DNA of 64,000 nucleotides from positions 1 to 64,000 of the forward strand of contig JAIUNU010000015.1 in the NCBI GenBank assembly GCA_020161365.1, in the 5' to 3' direction. Under the pieces are notes generated by a model that had not been told where the DNA came from, did not search any database, and saw nothing but the letters and a program-made list of their open reading frames with translations. This document shows, piece after piece, positions 8,049-15,845 of this stretch. How positions within the stretch are numbered: position 1 is the stretch's first letter; every line of letters begins with the position of its first letter. The translations under genes were made by a program, and so were the position numbers. This DNA comes from Pseudomonadota bacterium (GTDB lineage: Bacteria > Pseudomonadota > Alphaproteobacteria > Caulobacterales > Caulobacteraceae).

Positions 8049-9021
8049 ACGGGGGAACCCTGCGCTTCTCAAACATCGCGTCGACCTGCAAGGCCCGGGC
8101 GTCCTCGCGCTCACGACGGACCGAATCGGCGGCGAGTCGCTCAAGATCGGCCTTGATGGCGGCGCGCTCGGCGGCGTCCCGCCGCACGAAATGGATGGCC
8201 TGCGAGTTGTCGGCCGTGTTGACGAAGCTGAGATCGTATTCCGGCAGATCGTTGGCGGCGACGATCCGCTTGAGCAGGTAGTTGAACTGCTTGAGCGGAC
8301 TCTCGCTACCAGTCTTGTCGTGCAACACGCTCACCCGACAGGTCCAGCCGCCGGGTTGGTCGCCGGCGTGTTTGCGGGCGATGCGATAGATGGCTCGCTC
8401 GACCCCGCCGGCCAGGGCGAAATAGTCCGGATGCAGGGTCAGCAAGGAGCGATCCTTGATCACGCCCTCATAGACCCAGTTGGAAAGGGTCAGGCTGAGC
8501 CCCTTGGGCGCGCCGGTCACAGGATCTGATTCCAGCACCCACTCGTCGAGCCAGCCGAACTGCGCCTTGGTGTTGCGCTTCGAGCCGCGGATCGAGGTCT
8601 GTATCGTGGTGGCTTCGAGACGCTGCAGCGCCGCCTGCAGCTCCTTGTAGCCCTTGCCCCCGGTGTCGCGCTTGATCGCCTTCAAGAGGTCGTAGCTGGT
8701 GGTGTGCAGGGTGCGGGGTAGGTCGTTGACGCCCTGCTCGCGCATTTGGTTGATCCGCGAGGTCGCCCAGATGAGGATGTCGGCGTCCCAGATAGTGGCG
8801 ATGCCAAATGCCGGATTGGCGCTGACATGCACCCAGACCTCACCATCGGGGCTGGTGTATTCGATGGGCTTCAAGCGCTTGCGTTTGCTCAACGAAAAGA
8901 ACGGCCGCTCCATCACCTCCCGCTGGTCTTTCAGCGGCAGGCTGCTCATCCGAGGGATGAAGAGATCGAACTCCTGTTGTCGAATCGCGCGCTTGGACAT
9001 CTTGGGCGCCACCATGCTCAT
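8035..9021 (-). CDS. repA: Plasmid replication initiator, RPA/RepA family
   Basis: The protein (328 residues from ATG 9021) resembles the replication initiator protein A family common on plasmids of sphingomonads and Caulobacteraceae. The core runs from QEFDLFIPRMSSLPLKDQREVMERPFFSLSK through the central winged-helix-like region (DILIWATSRI, LLKAIKRDTGGKGY) to GVERAIYRIARKHAGDQ and a charged C terminus. The upstream open extension to 9105 crosses a parS palindrome and looks non-coding. Iterons begin inside its 3' end. It leads the rep-parA-parB arrangement on the minus strand. Confidence 0.85.
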   Translation of the reverse strand: MSMVAPKMSKRAIRQQEFDLFIPRMSSLPLKDQREVMERPFFSLSKRKRLKPIEYTSPDGEVWVHVSANPAFGIATIWDADILIWATSRINQMREQGVNDLPRTLHTTSYDLLKAIKRDTGGKGYKELQAALQRLEATTIQTSIRGSKRNTKAQFGWLDEWVLESDPVTGAPKGLSLTLSNWVYEGVIKDRSLLTLHPDYFALAGGVERAIYRIARKHAGDQPGGWTCRVSVLHDKTGSESPLKQFNYLLKRIVAANDLPEYDLSFVNTADNSQAIHFVRRDAAERAAIKADLERLAADSVRREREDARALQVDAMFEKRRVPPSGDR

Positions 9022-9074
9022 TTGTGAGAGGGAAGGGTAGGGGAGAGCGCGCCAGGGCGGCCCTGGACCGAAAA

Positions 9075-9090
9075 GTTGCCCATGGGCAAC
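9075..9090. repeat. parS: parS candidate 3
   Basis: Third exact copy of GTTGCCCATGGGCAAC, between rep and ssb and 3.6 kb from copy 2. It sits 54 bp upstream of the chosen rep start and could also influence rep transcription. Confidence 0.7.
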
Positions 9091-9171
9091 TTCACCTGGA
9101 TCCACCCCAAAGCGCCCTGCCTTTGCAGGCTTTGCGGGCCCGCCCGGAGACCGGACGGGCCCCTCCGAAGG

Positions 9172-9531
9172 CTAGTCCTCGTCGGCCGCCGCCTGCCGAT
9201 CGAGGGACTTCAGCTCGTGCTGCGGCGTAGCGACCACCACCTTGGAGAAGAAGCGCTCCTGGCCGCTTTGGTCGGTGTAGCGGTCATGGCGGATCTCGCC
9301 TTCGACGAACACCTTGGAGCCCTTGGGAAGGTGACGGCCTTCCAGCCAGCCGACGGCGCCTTGGTTCCAGATCTCCACCTGGTGCCAGGTGGTGTAGTCT
9401 TTCCGATCGCCGTCCTTCTTGGTGTAGCGGTTGGTGGCGACCCGCAGGGTGGCGACCTTCTTGCCGCCCGAGACGGTGCGGATTTCAGCGTCGGCGCCGG
9501 TGAAGCCGATGAGTTGAACCTTATTGAGCAT
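9172..9531 (-). CDS. ssb: Single-stranded DNA-binding protein
   Basis: OB-fold SSB of 119 residues that would coat the incoming strand after conjugation. It begins MLNKVQLIGFTGADAEIRT and contains the hallmark WHQVEIWNQGA and the GSKVFVEGEI strand. It is shorter than chromosomal SSB and ends in AAADED rather than the usual DIPF-type tip, so recruitment of host partners may be weak. The start at 9531 has GGAGA upstream, and the longer reading frame to 9690 is not supported. A structured non-coding repeat lies 110 bp upstream. Confidence 0.9.
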   Translation of the reverse strand: MLNKVQLIGFTGADAEIRTVSGGKKVATLRVATNRYTKKDGDRKDYTTWHQVEIWNQGAVGWLEGRHLPKGSKVFVEGEIRHDRYTDQSGQERFFSKVVVATPQHELKSLDRQAAADED

Positions 9532-9642
9532 CACGTTTCTCCAATCGACCACCGGGAAGAACCCCAGCGGCTCACGGTCCCTGCCGCGATCACACGACCT
9601 GCTCGGCCGGGCGAAGGGGCCGGGCCAAAGCCCGCGGGGTGT

Positions 9643-9743
9643 GGAAACCGGCCTGCACAGAGCGCAGCGGCGGAAGGCCGGAGGGTCCACAACCCCGCGC
9701 CTCGCGCGCGAGGTCGGCTTTGACCCGGAACCGCCCGGCCTAG
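9643..9743. repeat. Structured non-coding element A, upstream of ssb
   Basis: Shares ordered blocks with 11976-12070: GGAAACCGGCCTGCA, GCGCAGCG, AAGGCCG, GAGGGTCC, a CCTCG...CGAGG hairpin (here CCTCG-CGCG-CGAGG, 9700-9713), AGGTCG and CCCGGCCTAG. Both copies lie upstream of a minus-strand gene. The hairpin is kept although the bases in its top differ. Function is unknown; the rest of the 9532-10192 gap holds no gene that I can support. Confidence 0.6.
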
Positions 9744-10155
9744 GTTCGTGGGGTTGATCGCGGGGGACCGCAGCCCGCTGGGCGTTTGCTCGGGGTATTG
9801 GTGACCGGCCTCAACGGTGAACAGGCTTCATGCGCCGGACAGATTTCAAACCATGGGCTTAATGAGGTCGCCCCATGGCGTCATTCCCGCTGCCAAGGAC
9901 GGCTCGGACCAATACCCTAGGAAGGCGACGAGTCTGGACCACGGCCCGTCACGGCCAGGAAGCCGGCGAACCCGGGGGCGGAAGGCCGTCCCGGACCGAT
10001 CCCCGTTCGACATCCCCCAAGGTCAGGTGCTGCAGCTCGCGGTCGGCGGTCCACGCGGGGCAAGGGTGATGTGCCGTCCGCCAAGCGGAGCGACGGGCGC
10101 GGAAATTCGGATTTGATCGGCACATAGGCGATGCGCTACAGGCACATGGCGCAAA

Positions 10156-10185
10156 TTGGACAAATGGGACGTTTGGGATTATCTA
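10156..10185 (+). promoter_or_regulatory. Promoter and tandem 9-mers before the toxin-antitoxin pair
   Basis: TTGGAC (10156-10161), an 18-bp spacer and TATCTA (10180-10185) place a start of transcription at or next to the ATG at 10193, so the mRNA may be leaderless. Three imperfect 9-mers run through it (AAATTGGAC, AAATGGGAC, GTTTGGGAT at 10153-10179), a likely binding site for the autoregulating antitoxin. Confidence 0.4.
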
Positions 10186-10192
10186 TAACGTC

Positions 10193-10933
10193 ATGATCGA
10201 GGATCGTCCCATGACCGCCGCGAACGCCCGCCGCTCGACGTCCCGAGGCTCTGCGAAGATGGCCAGCCCCGCAGCCGCAGACTTGATCGGCATGTTTGTC
10301 GAGCGCAATCCAAAGTCCAGCAGGGGCGAGCTGAGCGAAGTCGTCAAGCTGGTCGCCGAGTTCAGCGCCACGGCGATAAAACTGTCGCCGTCCGCCCGCA
10401 AGCGGCTGATCGCCCGCAAGGCTCAGTTCAAGAAATTCATCGCCGAAATCGCCGCCGAACCGGAGGCCGCGCCGCAAGGCCTGAAGCTGATCGCCAAGGG
10501 ACCGGCCGAAGTCAGCCAAGGCGCGGGCCTGGGTCAGGTGTTGTCGGCCCAAGAGGGCAAGGCCCGGATCGCGAGCTATGCGACGCCGACCAAGGTCGAG
10601 GATTGGGCAGGTCCGCTTGCGGGACCGACCGAGCTTGAGCGCGACTTTGGCGTCGCCCGCTCCACCCTGCATAATTGGCAGAAGCAGGGCTTGGTGATCG
10701 GCCTGCTCGTGGGCGTGCGCAAACACGCCTTCCCGACCGAGCAGTTCGTCGATGGCCGCCCCGTCTCGGGCCTCGGCTCGGTCGTCGAAGCGGCTGGCGA
10801 GCCGCGCATTGCGTGGCTTTGGCTGCGCGAACCCAATCCCGAACTCGGCGGCGCCACCCCCTTGGCGCGCCTGAAGGCCGGGGCGACCGACAGGGTCGTT
10901 GAGGTCGCCCGGTCAAACTTCGCCGGCGCGTGA
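10193..10933 (+). CDS. Xre/MbcA/ParS-type antitoxin, N-terminally extended
   Basis: The last 60 residues (about 185-246: AWLWLREPNPELGGATPLARLKAG) are the toxin-binding domain of the Xre/MbcA/ParS family, which neutralises RES toxins. Upstream, residues about 140-180 (TELERDFGVARSTLHNWQKQGLVIG) form a helix-turn-helix. The first 120 residues are Ala- and Lys-rich, helical and of no family I recognise. At 246 residues the protein is longer than usual antitoxins of this kind (roughly 120-160). It overlaps the toxin gene by 4 nt (GTGA). Confidence 0.8.
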   Translation: MIEDRPMTAANARRSTSRGSAKMASPAAADLIGMFVERNPKSSRGELSEVVKLVAEFSATAIKLSPSARKRLIARKAQFKKFIAEIAAEPEAAPQGLKLIAKGPAEVSQGAGLGQVLSAQEGKARIASYATPTKVEDWAGPLAGPTELERDFGVARSTLHNWQKQGLVIGLLVGVRKHAFPTEQFVDGRPVSGLGSVVEAAGEPRIAWLWLREPNPELGGATPLARLKAGATDRVVEVARSNFAGA

Positions 10934-11514
10934 GGCTCGATCCCGACATCCTGGCCGACCTCGCCGTCGAAATCACGCCGAAGGCCTATGTGCGCGTCAC
11001 GCCGATGGCCCATGCGGCCACGCCGCTGGGGGCGGGGTTTGGCGTGACGCGCTTCGCCAGTCCGACCAAGGCCTTCAAGGTGATCTACCTAGGCGAGGAT
11101 CTAACCACGAGCGTGGCGGAGACCCTTGTCCGCGACCGTTTTCAGGGCAAGGCGACCCGCAAACTCCTGGATGTCGAGGCCGCGACCTGGGGCGCGACCG
11201 AGGTCACCACCTCCGCGCCCCTCACGCTGATCGATCTGCGCACGACAGGCTTGGTGCGGCTGGGCGTGTCAACCGAAGCCGCCCGCGGAAAGGCGCAAGG
11301 GCAGGGGCGCAAACTCAGCCAGGCGGTCTACGACCAAACCGACGCCGATGGCTTGGTCTACAGCTCCCGCCTGACCGGTCGCACCTGCATCTGTGTCTAC
11401 GACCGCGCCCTGCCTGGCCCGCTCACCGCTTCGCCGGTGGTCGAACTCACCCATCTCGCCGGCTTCGTCGATGCGCTTAAGGCCCTCAACGTCACCCTGA
11501 TTGCTACGCCCTAG
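10930..11514 (+). CDS. RES-domain toxin
   Basis: RES toxins degrade or modify NAD+. The 194 residues show the family's features: an early arginine (AYVRVTP), GFGVTRFASP, the Tyr- and Glu-containing segment VIYLGEDLTTSVAETLVRD and the late GLVYSSRL. The start is a GTG overlapping the antitoxin stop, so translation is coupled. A plasmid-addiction role is inferred from position next to rep/par/ssb. Confidence 0.85.
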   Translation: MRLDPDILADLAVEITPKAYVRVTPMAHAATPLGAGFGVTRFASPTKAFKVIYLGEDLTTSVAETLVRDRFQGKATRKLLDVEAATWGATEVTTSAPLTLIDLRTTGLVRLGVSTEAARGKAQGQGRKLSQAVYDQTDADGLVYSSRLTGRTCICVYDRALPGPLTASPVVELTHLAGFVDALKALNVTLIATP

Positions 11515-11658
11515 AGGCGCCCTGGCCGTGAATCGGAACGAATCACCAACCCCAAGGGATGGTGGGTCTAGGACCGCCCACCTCCAGGGCTTGGAGTCTG
11601 TTCGGCGCCTGTTCTGCGGGGTCCGAGGCGCGGCGCCTCGAGGGCGCCGCGCCCTTGG

Positions 11659-11877
11659 TCAGTGGCGGGTTCTGCGGTTGTCGTGCAGCAAGGTATGGAA
11701 GTGGGCGATGGCCGCGGCCTCCAGTTCGAACGGGGTGGCGCTACGCTCTTCCTGACGGTCCAGCTCCTCGGCGATCGCCAGGACGTCCCAGCATTCGGCG
11801 ACCAGGTACCAGCTGCCGGTGTCGTAGAAGTCGTGGGCGTGTTGGAACACCGCTTGCGCCATCGCCATCGTCGTCAT
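11659..11877 (-). CDS. Small conserved-looking protein of unknown function
   Basis: 72 residues, acidic and helical, with many aromatic residues (HAHDFYDTGSWYLVAECWDVL) and a His-containing tail. I do not recognise a family. It is downstream of non-coding element B, on the same strand and in the same relation as ssb to element A, which argues that it is a real expressed gene. ATG at 11877 or 11868 are both possible. Confidence 0.5.
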   Translation of the reverse strand: MTTMAMAQAVFQHAHDFYDTGSWYLVAECWDVLAIAEELDRQEERSATPFELEAAAIAHFHTLLHDNRRTRH

Positions 11878-11975
11878 TGTCGTCTCCCGCTCGCTGCCGG
11901 ATCAGCGGGCTCGTTCCCGCGATCTCGCGACCGGGAAGGGCGGGGAATAGGGCAGGGGACAGGGTCGGGGCCGAC

Positions 11976-12070
11976 GGAAACCGGCCTGCAGCGCAGCGAA
12001 GGCCGTGAGGGTCCGTCGACCCCGCCTCGCCTTGGCGAGGTCGCCTTGGCCCCTGACCGGCCCGGCCTAG
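11976..12070. repeat. Structured non-coding element B, upstream of the 72-residue gene
   Basis: Second copy of the block order described for 9643-9743. The central hairpin is CCTCGCC-TT-GGCGAGG (12025-12040), longer than in A with different base pairs at the top, suggesting that pairing rather than sequence is conserved. The surrounding 11878-12196 gap shows no gene. Confidence 0.6.
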
Positions 12071-12196
12071 TGTCGTGAACTGGATCGCGGACGAGCCCGC
12101 TTCGGCAGCGCCCATCTGGGAGACGACATTCGATGTTGCGCTGGCGTCAGGAGATCACACCCCCTCGGGGTCCGCCGGCATCCCGTCTCGGTCCGT

Positions 12197-13459
12197 CTAG
12201 GCCCGGGCGACCGGCACCTCGTCCAGGCGCGTGGTGTAGCGCGGCGTTCGCCACTCGGCCTTCTGCGTCCATCGCGTGAGCCCTGTCGTCGCCCCGATGA
12301 CCACGCTGCCGCGCCCGAAGCGTCGGTTTGCGGCATCCAGCGCCGCCATCAGCCGCTCCGACCGCCCAGGATCCCTGGGTCCCAACAGGCTCGCCTGCAC
12401 CTGGCCAGCGGGGACCAGGCCCTCACAGATGACGCCCGCCTTGCTGTAGCGATACCCCTCCCGCCAGGCCTGGCGCGCCGCCTGCCGGGCGCCGGCGACG
12501 AGCTCGGTGCTGTCGGCCGTGGCCTCCAAGAAGGTCACCGCGCCGCTGGCGCTGTGGTGCGGCCCAGCGCCGAAAGGATTGGTGTGCATGAACACCGACA
12601 GGCGCGGGGCAAGCACGCCGTTGCGCCGAAGCTTCTCACCGACCCGGCTGGCGAAACTGGCGACCGCCTGCAAAAGGTCGTCCAGCGCGGTGATCGGCTG
12701 GCCGAAGCTGCGCGTCACCGCGCATCCCTTTCGGCCGGCCGGGACCTCCTCCCAGGCGAGGCAGGACTGGGCGCGCAGCTCCAGCACCAGACGCTCGCCG
12801 ACAATGCTGAGCACGGCGCCGGCCTGCCGGGGATCAAGGTCCCGCAGCTGGCCCGCCGTGGTTACGCCCATGCCCGTCAGCCGCGCCGCATAGGCGGGGC
12901 CCACGCCCCAGACATCGCCGACCGGCAGATTGTCCAAGGCCGCGGCGCGCACATCGGAATCGCTGAGGTCACAAACGCCCTCCAGCGATGGGGTGCGTTT
13001 GGCCAGGTGGTTGGCGACCTTGGCCAGGGTCTTGGTCGGCCCGAGACCGACGCAAGTAGGAATCCCGGTCCACTGACGCACGGTCGCGCGCAAGGTGCGC
13101 GCATGTCCGACGGGATCGGCAAGGCCGCTGAAGTCCAGAAAGCTCTCGTCGATGCTGTAGATGACGACGTCGGGCGCGAAGCGCTCATAAACGGCGTTCA
13201 CCCGCCGGCTCATGTCGCCATAGAGCACATAGTTGGAGGACAGGGCGACGACCCGCTCGCGGGCGCAAAGCTCGCGGACCTTGAAATAGGGATCGCCCAT
13301 CTTCAGGCCGATGGCTTTGGCCTCGGGGCTGCGGGCGATGATGTTGCCGTCATTGGACGACAGCACCACGGTCGGCCGACCCTCCAGGCGCGGATCGAAC
13401 ACCCGCTCGCACGAGACGTAGAAGCAGTTGCCGTCGCTCAGCGCGATCAGCGGCCTCAT
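12197..13459 (-). CDS. umuC: Y-family DNA polymerase UmuC (Pol V catalytic subunit)
   Basis: Error-prone lesion-bypass polymerase that acts with cleaved UmuD. The 420 residues contain the palm motifs ALSDGNCFYVSCERVF (first Asp) and IYSIDESFLDF (Asp-Glu pair), GLGPTKTLAKVANHLAK, the helix-hairpin-helix region DVWGVGPAYAARL and a typical UmuC C-terminal extension. ATG at 13459 overlaps the umuD stop by 4 nt. Control is through the LexA box upstream of umuD. Confidence 0.92.
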   Translation of the reverse strand: MRPLIALSDGNCFYVSCERVFDPRLEGRPTVVLSSNDGNIIARSPEAKAIGLKMGDPYFKVRELCARERVVALSSNYVLYGDMSRRVNAVYERFAPDVVIYSIDESFLDFSGLADPVGHARTLRATVRQWTGIPTCVGLGPTKTLAKVANHLAKRTPSLEGVCDLSDSDVRAAALDNLPVGDVWGVGPAYAARLTGMGVTTAGQLRDLDPRQAGAVLSIVGERLVLELRAQSCLAWEEVPAGRKGCAVTRSFGQPITALDDLLQAVASFASRVGEKLRRNGVLAPRLSVFMHTNPFGAGPHHSASGAVTFLEATADSTELVAGARQAARQAWREGYRYSKAGVICEGLVPAGQVQASLLGPRDPGRSERLMAALDAANRRFGRGSVVIGATTGLTRWTQKAEWRTPRYTTRLDEVPVARA

Positions 13460-13875
13460 CGGGTGGGCCGATGCGCGCGAAGTGACCAAGCGACCACGCC
13501 CCAGATGCTGATCTCGCTGGCCGCATCGGGCGCGAAGGGCAGGGCGCGGGGATTGTCATGGCTGAGCGCCGGGTGGCCAGCGACATAGGTCAGACGTTTG
13601 ACCGTCGGCTCGCCGTCGACAACGGCGACCACCACATCGCCGGAGACCGGCGCCAGGGACCGGTCGCAGACCAGGTAGTCGCCGTCGAGGATGGTCGGCG
13701 TCATGCAATCCCCGGAGGCGCGCCACAGGAAGGTGGCCGCCGGGTTCGTGACCACCAGGCGACTGACATCAATGGCGTCTTCAATCCAGTCGTCTGCGGG
13801 GCTCGGGAAACCGCAGCAAATTCGAAAGCCCACGAGAGGGAGGGGTAGGGGAAGACCGACAACAACAGGACGCAT
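13456..13875 (-). CDS. umuD: UmuD-like S24 protein with Ser-to-Cys change
   Basis: UmuD trims itself at a Cys-Gly bond on RecA filaments to activate Pol V. This 139-residue copy keeps the cleavage site CCGFPSPADD (Cys21-Gly22) and the likely general-base Lys93 (EPTVKRL). The catalytic motif reads ASGDCM (Cys57) where UmuD/LexA have GDSM, so the Ser nucleophile is replaced by Cys (codon TGC). It may work as a cysteine peptidase, be slow, or be uncleavable. The start at 13875 gives the usual short N-terminal arm. It is the first gene of an SOS operon with umuC. Confidence 0.9.
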   Translation of the reverse strand: MRPVVVGLPLPLPLVGFRICCGFPSPADDWIEDAIDVSRLVVTNPAATFLWRASGDCMTPTILDGDYLVCDRSLAPVSGDVVVAVVDGEPTVKRLTYVAGHPALSHDNPRALPFAPDAASEISIWGVVAWSLRAHRPTR

Positions 13876-13920
13876 GGAGACCTCGGAAACCTGCCGACAG
13901 GGGGCAGGCGGCGAGGGTGA

Positions 13921-13935
13921 GAACATAAAGAGAAC
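13921..13935. promoter_or_regulatory. LexA (SOS) box GAAC-N7-GAAC
   Basis: GAACATAAAGAGAAC exactly matches the alphaproteobacterial LexA consensus GAAC-N7-GAAC. It lies 45 bp upstream of the umuD start, so umuDC should be induced by DNA damage and by the single strand that enters in conjugation. Confidence 0.85.
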
Positions 13936-13991
13936 ATTTGCCCCCTAACAAGGGGGCGATGCGCCTGTCCACAGAACGCCAACAGATAAAA

Positions 13992-14019
13992 GGGCGTGAC
14001 GGCGCGCGCCGTCACGCCC
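13992..14019 (-). terminator. Rho-independent terminator after the DUF2493 gene
   Basis: A perfect 28-bp palindrome (14-bp arms) sits 7 bp downstream of the stop at 14027. Read on the minus strand it is followed by TTTTATCTG. Confidence 0.75.
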
Positions 14020-14026
14020 AGGGATG

Positions 14027-14959
14027 TCAGCCGCGCACCTTCACCGGCAGGTGACGGATCCCCTTCTCGGCCGCCTTCTGGCCGAGGTTGAGCGCGGGTC
14101 CAAACGGCTGCAGGGACGCCGCTCGCGTCCCGTTGAGGGTGTTGGCCAGGGTCAGGACGCAGACCGGCTCCAGCGCGATCAGCTCATCATTGGCGCGGAA
14201 GGGAGCCGCCCGACCGTTCTTGTCGAAATCGGCCTTGGCCAGCACCAGGGTGACGGCCTTCTGCTTGGCCCACTTGATGGCGATCTTCTCGCCACCCTTG
14301 GCGCCCGTGGTCGCCAGAGCCATGTCCGGCCACTGCGCTTGCGCCCAGTTCAGGGCGTCGAAGATGCGATGGGCGTCGTCCTCGGTGTCGGCTTGCGGCG
14401 CAGCGCGGAACGCGACGATGGTGGCGCCAGGATCAGTCGCGGCGTGCTTGCGAGCCTTGGCGGTCCGCAGGGCGTCGCGCGCATCGATCTGGGCGGCGGT
14501 CAGACGCGAGGCTTTAACATGACCCTTCCAGGGGGACCAGACCTCCCCGGTCGCCGTGGTGTAGCTGGCGGCGGCCGCGTCCCGCACGAACTCCAGGGCC
14601 AGGCAGGCGACATCGGCAGCGCGAGCCTTGCGGGTGGCGTCCTGCATCTCGGTGTCCGCGATCTCCGAGCCGTCGAAGTCCCGACTCAGGCGGTTGAGTT
14701 CATCCCTGGCCCGGTCCGCATCGCGTTCGATGCGCTGGGCGGCGGAATGGAACGCCCCGATCAGGGTCTCGCAGATGATGGTCTGGAAGTCCTCCAGAGC
14801 GGTGTCGCCGAAGACGTCGAGGGTCTCGGTCAACACCGCATGGCCAAGCTGGATCAAGGCGTCTTCGTGAGGGTGCGGCCGGGGATCGTCGAGAAGGAGA
14901 GCCTGGGCTTCGAAGTGGGTCAGATGGCCGGTGAGGGGTGAGGAGGCAGGAGAGGGCAT
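14027..14959 (-). CDS. DUF2493 (SLOG/YspA-like) domain protein
   Basis: 310 residues. The C-terminal domain (about 190-300) shows the DUF2493 pattern, with LATTGAKGGEKIAIKWAKQKAVTLVLAKADFDKNGRAAPFRANDELI, a Rossmann-like fold of the SLOG class thought to bind nucleotides or their derivatives. The N-terminal half is helical and acidic. Such proteins are frequent on alphaproteobacterial plasmids near ardC-type genes; the biochemical role is not known. Start at 14959 is preceded by AAGGACC, and the frame upstream to 15040 is not supported. Confidence 0.7.
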   Translation of the reverse strand: MPSPASSPLTGHLTHFEAQALLLDDPRPHPHEDALIQLGHAVLTETLDVFGDTALEDFQTIICETLIGAFHSAAQRIERDADRARDELNRLSRDFDGSEIADTEMQDATRKARAADVACLALEFVRDAAAASYTTATGEVWSPWKGHVKASRLTAAQIDARDALRTAKARKHAATDPGATIVAFRAAPQADTEDDAHRIFDALNWAQAQWPDMALATTGAKGGEKIAIKWAKQKAVTLVLAKADFDKNGRAAPFRANDELIALEPVCVLTLANTLNGTRAASLQPFGPALNLGQKAAEKGIRHLPVKVRG

Positions 14960-15031
14960 GATGGGGGTCCTTGTCGGAGTGGGGTTTTGAGCCCGTCGGC
15001 TCGACGACCGCCCCGCGCCGACGGCTGGGGA

Positions 15032-15070
15032 CGCCCACAAGGGCTTTGAGCGGAGCGTCCCTTGTGGGCG
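15032..15070. other. 12-bp perfect stem in the leader of the DUF2493 gene
   Basis: CGCCCACAAGGG (15032-15043) pairs perfectly with CCCTTGTGGGCG (15059-15070). No T-run follows on either strand, so it is not an obvious terminator. It lies 73 bp upstream of the start at 14959. The gap 14960-15195 holds no other feature that I can see. Confidence 0.4.
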
Positions 15071-15195
15071 GCGCCGGACGGTGGCGAGGTCTCAAGAGCC
15101 AGAGGACTCAAGGACGCCAAGACCGCCGACAGGACCCCTGGCCGCCTTGGCTTCCCAACGCCACCGCCCGCCCCCGCTCAGTCCGCCCAACAGGC

Positions 15196-15807
15196 TCAGT
15201 CCCGGGTTCGCGGCCCCTGCGTCCCCTCGATGCGGTAGACGCGATCCTTCAGCTTGGGGATGCGATAGAGGCCGCCGAGCTCGCTGCGATAGACGAGGCC
15301 GCTGCGCGCCCGCCCAGGCCAGGCGACAGCCTCGAAGCGGGAAAACGTCCGCCCGTCTCGAAACAGAATCGGCTCGGCCAGGACCACGACATCGCCGGGT
15401 TTGGGCGTCGGCTTGGCGGCGCGAGCCGACCGTTCCGACAGCCGGGCGCGGCACCGCGACCGCCAGGCCAGGGCGTAGGTGTTGTCGGTCGCGGTGAGCA
15501 GATCGAGGATCCGCGCCGGACACTCGGACTCGCACGGCCCCATGGACTCGGACATGTCCTTGTAGCCGAACACCAAGCCCTCCCGGTCGCGCGGGTTGTA
15601 GCGCACCAGGCAGACCAAGCCCCAGACTTCCCGCTCGCCCGATCCGGCGGTGATCCATTCGACGGCGGCATAGTAGGTGCGCCGACCGACCAGGCTTGAG
15701 GCCAAGACGCGAGAGTTGCCGGTGTCGCGGTCGTAGGTGAATTGCGCATCGAGATAGGCTTTTGGGGTCGCGTGCCCCGCGAGCGAGCGCATGTAGAGCC
15801 AGCCCAT
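15196..15807 (-). CDS. Conserved plasmid protein, DUF6927-like
   Basis: 203 residues beginning MGWLYMRSLAGHATPKAYLD, an opening I associate (from memory, unverified) with DUF6927 proteins of alphaproteobacterial plasmids. It continues FTYDRDTGN and a beta-rich core with a Cys pair (GPCESECP) that could bind metal. Function unknown. It follows the ArdC-like gene by 38 nt on the same strand and is probably co-transcribed. The other overlapping frames here lack any family feature. Confidence 0.6.
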   Translation of the reverse strand: MGWLYMRSLAGHATPKAYLDAQFTYDRDTGNSRVLASSLVGRRTYYAAVEWITAGSGEREVWGLVCLVRYNPRDREGLVFGYKDMSESMGPCESECPARILDLLTATDNTYALAWRSRCRARLSERSARAAKPTPKPGDVVVLAEPILFRDGRTFSRFEAVAWPGRARSGLVYRSELGGLYRIPKLKDRVYRIEGTQGPRTRD

Positions 15808-15845
15808 GGCGGCCTCCTTGCAAAGATGTTGGGGGAAGGCCGGCG

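Noticed and set aside
9026..13852. GAGAGGG-RGGGTAGGGGA tracts at 9026 and 13833
   Set aside because: Similar purine tracts, but one is in a leader and one in the umuD coding region; probably chance or composition.
15032..15070. Hairpin as a terminator
   Set aside because: No T-run on either strand and it lies upstream, not downstream, of its nearest gene.
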